DNA of 6,346 bases from an uncultured Spirochaetota bacterium (GTDB lineage: Bacteria > Spirochaetota > UBA4802 > UBA5368): contig CALMJO010000356.1 of assembly GCA_937864375.1 (NCBI GenBank), positions 1 through 6,346 of the forward strand. The letters are read 5' to 3'. A program made the translations under genes and the position numbers. Shown here piece after piece: positions 5,014 to 6,346 of this stretch. Under the pieces are notes generated by a model that was not told where the DNA came from, made no database searches, and worked only from the letters and a program-made list of their open reading frames with translations. The stretch's first letter is position 1. Every line of letters starts with the position of its first letter.

Positions 5014-5784
5014 ATGAAATTTATCATGGTACCCGGCGCCGTTGTTGTCCTGTGCGTTTCGTGCGCGGGACTCAGCAGGGACGGTTCGTGCCCGCCTCCC
5101 GAGCGCGGCGTTGTTCGCATTCCCATAACGCTCGCGGACGCGCGCAGCTCCTGCGACTGCGCCCGCGTTGAAGCAGGGAAAGAGGAGATTACACGCGTGC
5201 GCAGGGTGGGGCTCAGGTTTGCGCCCGCCGGGGAGAAGGACGTGGTTGACGCGGGAGCACTGGGTGCATGGCGCACGCATCTTGAAAAGGAGCTCCTGCG
5301 CCGCGGCTTCGTGGTCCATGACGAGCCGGGGCGCGACCCGCTCTCCCTGGAGGAGGAGGCTCGTCCCCCCGCGAACGTGGACGCGTGGGTGATCGTCGAG
5401 TGCGCGAGCATCAGGCCTGCGGCCGTGAGCATGGAGGCGCGCTTCGCGGAGGGCCCCGACGGGCTTGCCGGCTTCGAATACGCCTACCACGTCGCCCGGA
5501 TCCAGGGAAGGTTCATGCTCGCGCATAACGACATCGTGGGCAGCTGCGGGGTTGCGCTGAGCTCGCTCGAGCTCCTCGAAAGGGAGGGGGCCGATCATCC
5601 CATCCTGGAGGTGCGCGGGACGTGCGAGTATCGCTACTCCGGCAAGCGCGGCGGCTGGGTCAGGGACCGGTGGCGGGTGGACGCCGATGCGCTCGCCCGG
5701 GTACGGGCGGAAGAATCCACGCCGCAGAAAGAGGCGCTCATCCGCGCGGCATCGGCCCGCTTCCTGGAGGGGCTGATCCGGTGA
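5014..5784 (+). CDS. putative lipoprotein of unknown family, first gene of a pair
   Basis: This is a 256-residue envelope protein. The ATG at 5014 has GGAGG (5005-5009) four bases upstream and opens directly into a signal peptide (MKFIMVPGAVVVLCVSC), with C17 the likely lipidated cysteine. The lipobox is loose, with Cys rather than Leu at -3. The mature part has six further cysteines (26, 47, 49, 130, 178, 204), an even number compatible with disulfides outside the cytoplasm. The segment around 61-105 reads as a strand (RRVGLRF), then a helix (AWRTHLEKELLRRGF) and a strand (VVHDE). That order is common in the N-terminal domains of CsgG/TolB-like periplasmic proteins, but the match is too slight to assign a family. 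Another strand-like stretch, DAWVIVECASI, is at 123-133. The last codon overlaps the next gene (shared GTGA), so the two are translationally coupled and probably work together at the outer or inner membrane surface. A longer start at 4879 would bury the signal peptide and lacks a ribosome site. Confidence 0.8.
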   Translation: MKFIMVPGAVVVLCVSCAGLSRDGSCPPPERGVVRIPITLADARSSCDCARVEAGKEEITRVRRVGLRFAPAGEKDVVDAGALGAWRTHLEKELLRRGFVVHDEPGRDPLSLEEEARPPANVDAWVIVECASIRPAAVSMEARFAEGPDGLAGFEYAYHVARIQGRFMLAHNDIVGSCGVALSSLELLEREGADHPILEVRGTCEYRYSGKRGGWVRDRWRVDADALARVRAEESTPQKEALIRAASARFLEGLIR

Positions 5785-6346
5785 AGGCATGCATCGCGAT
5801 TTTCCTGCTGCTTACCGCGGGGTGCGCACCGCCCGCGCAGGTGGGCGCCGACTGTTTCCGCAGGGGCGTGGAGCTCTATCTCAAGAAGGACCTTGAGGGA
5901 GCCCGGGACTATTTTTCCAGGAGCCTTGAGTGCCGTGACGCGCCGCGGGAGGCGCGCCTGTTCCTGGCGAAGATCCATTACTTCCGCGGGGAGGACGCGC
6001 TGCTGGAGCCCGTGCTCGGTGCCTGCCTTGACCGCGAGGAGACGAAAAGCGAGGCGCTCCGGCTCAAGGCGCGCTGGCACATGCGCCGGGGGGAGCAGGA
6101 CGCCGCACGCGAGGCGCTCGATGCGCTCCTCGTGCGCAGCCCGGAAGATCCCGTGGGAGGCTATTTGCTCGGTACGCTCCATGCACGGGAGGGCGATCAC
6201 GAGGCGGCAATGGCCGCGTTCGGCAGGGCCGCGGGCGGGTACGGTTACCTGAGACAGTCTCATCTTAAAACGGAGGAGCTTTGCATGCGGCTGGGGCTCG
6301 CGGCTCGCGCGCGGAAGCATCGCGCGCTGGCCGCGGCATTCGAAGA
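5781..6346 (+). CDS. TPR-repeat lipoprotein, 3' end beyond the window
   Basis: This open frame of 188 codons has no stop before the end of the window. A GTG at 5781-5783 overlaps the TGA of the preceding gene (GTGA, 4 bases), with GGAGG at 5766-5770 ten bases upstream. The N-terminus is a signal peptide ending LTAGC, with C15 the probable lipidated cysteine (Thr at -3). The rest is built of helix pairs with tetratricopeptide spacing. The clearest are about 25-52 (ELYLKKDLEGARDYFSRSLE), 91-120 (ARWHMRRGEQDAAREALDALL) and 125-152 (GYLLGTLHAREGDHEAAMAAF), with a degenerate unit at 57-85. TPR lipoproteins typically hold envelope complexes together by protein-protein contacts. Coupling to the upstream lipoprotein suggests the two form one complex. 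The total length, further repeats and any C-terminal domain are unknown. High G+C and codon use agree with the upstream gene. Confidence 0.85.
   Translation, partial: MKACIAIFLLLTAGCAPPAQVGADCFRRGVELYLKKDLEGARDYFSRSLECRDAPREARLFLAKIHYFRGEDALLEPVLGACLDREETKSEALRLKARWHMRRGEQDAAREALDALLVRSPEDPVGGYLLGTLHAREGDHEAAMAAFGRAAGGYGYLRQSHLKTEELCMRLGLAARARKHRALAAAFE

Noticed and set aside
4939..5790. Minus-strand open frame opposite the first lipoprotein gene
   Set aside because: It is antisense to a frame with a ribosome site, signal peptide and coupled downstream gene. Its residues are the biased output of GC-rich antisense DNA.
49..6346. tRNA, rRNA, CRISPR array, insertion sequence or attachment site
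   Set aside because: Reading both strands I saw no tRNA-like cloverleaf sequence, no regularly spaced repeats and no transposase or integrase motifs.

Overview
The window is a piece of a GC-rich bacterial genome, about 65-70% G+C over most genes by hand counts of sample blocks. It begins with 48 bases that are not genomic: the tail of the Illumina P7 adapter, an 8-base index and the Nextera read-2 transposase adapter. The contig therefore ends at position 49, inside a gene. Two consecutive genes with lipoprotein signal peptides point to a Gram-negative-type (diderm) bacterium. Both lipoboxes are loose at position -3, which would suit a spirochaete-like lineage, but that is a weak inference and I cannot name the taxon.

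Layout, left to right. (1) 49-672 (+) is the C-terminal part of an M20-family metallopeptidase. (2) 673-896 is a short gap with hairpins and one weak 42-codon reading frame. (3) 897-2510 (-) is a complete amidohydrolase of the N-acyl-D-amino-acid deacylase family, convergent with the M20 gene. (4) 2511-2671 is a gap with three separate hairpins. (5) 2672-3211 (-) is corrinoid adenosyltransferase (cobO/btuR), with a recognisable promoter and palindromes in its leader. (6) 3351-4289 (+) is a ten-helix permease of the auxin efflux carrier (AEC) type, divergent from cobO. (7) 4303-4776 (-) is a small protein that appears to hold two ribbon-helix-helix DNA-binding units in tandem, with an unrecognised aromatic C-terminal segment. 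It is convergent with the permease, clearly lower in G+C than its neighbours, and carries an 11-bp perfect inverted repeat in its own 5' coding region. (8) 5014-5784 (+) and 5781-6346+ (+) are two translationally coupled lipoproteins. The first is of unknown family and the second is a TPR-repeat lipoprotein that runs off the end.

How the genes fit together. The M20 peptidase and the D-aminoacylase-like enzyme both belong to families that hydrolyse amide bonds of N-acyl amino acids or peptides, so the left end may serve salvage of peptides or acylated amino acids. CobO makes adenosylcobalamin and stands alone here, without other cobalamin genes. The two lipoproteins form a clear operon and probably act together at the envelope. 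The double ribbon-helix-helix protein is the least conventional gene in the window and the best candidate for something undescribed.
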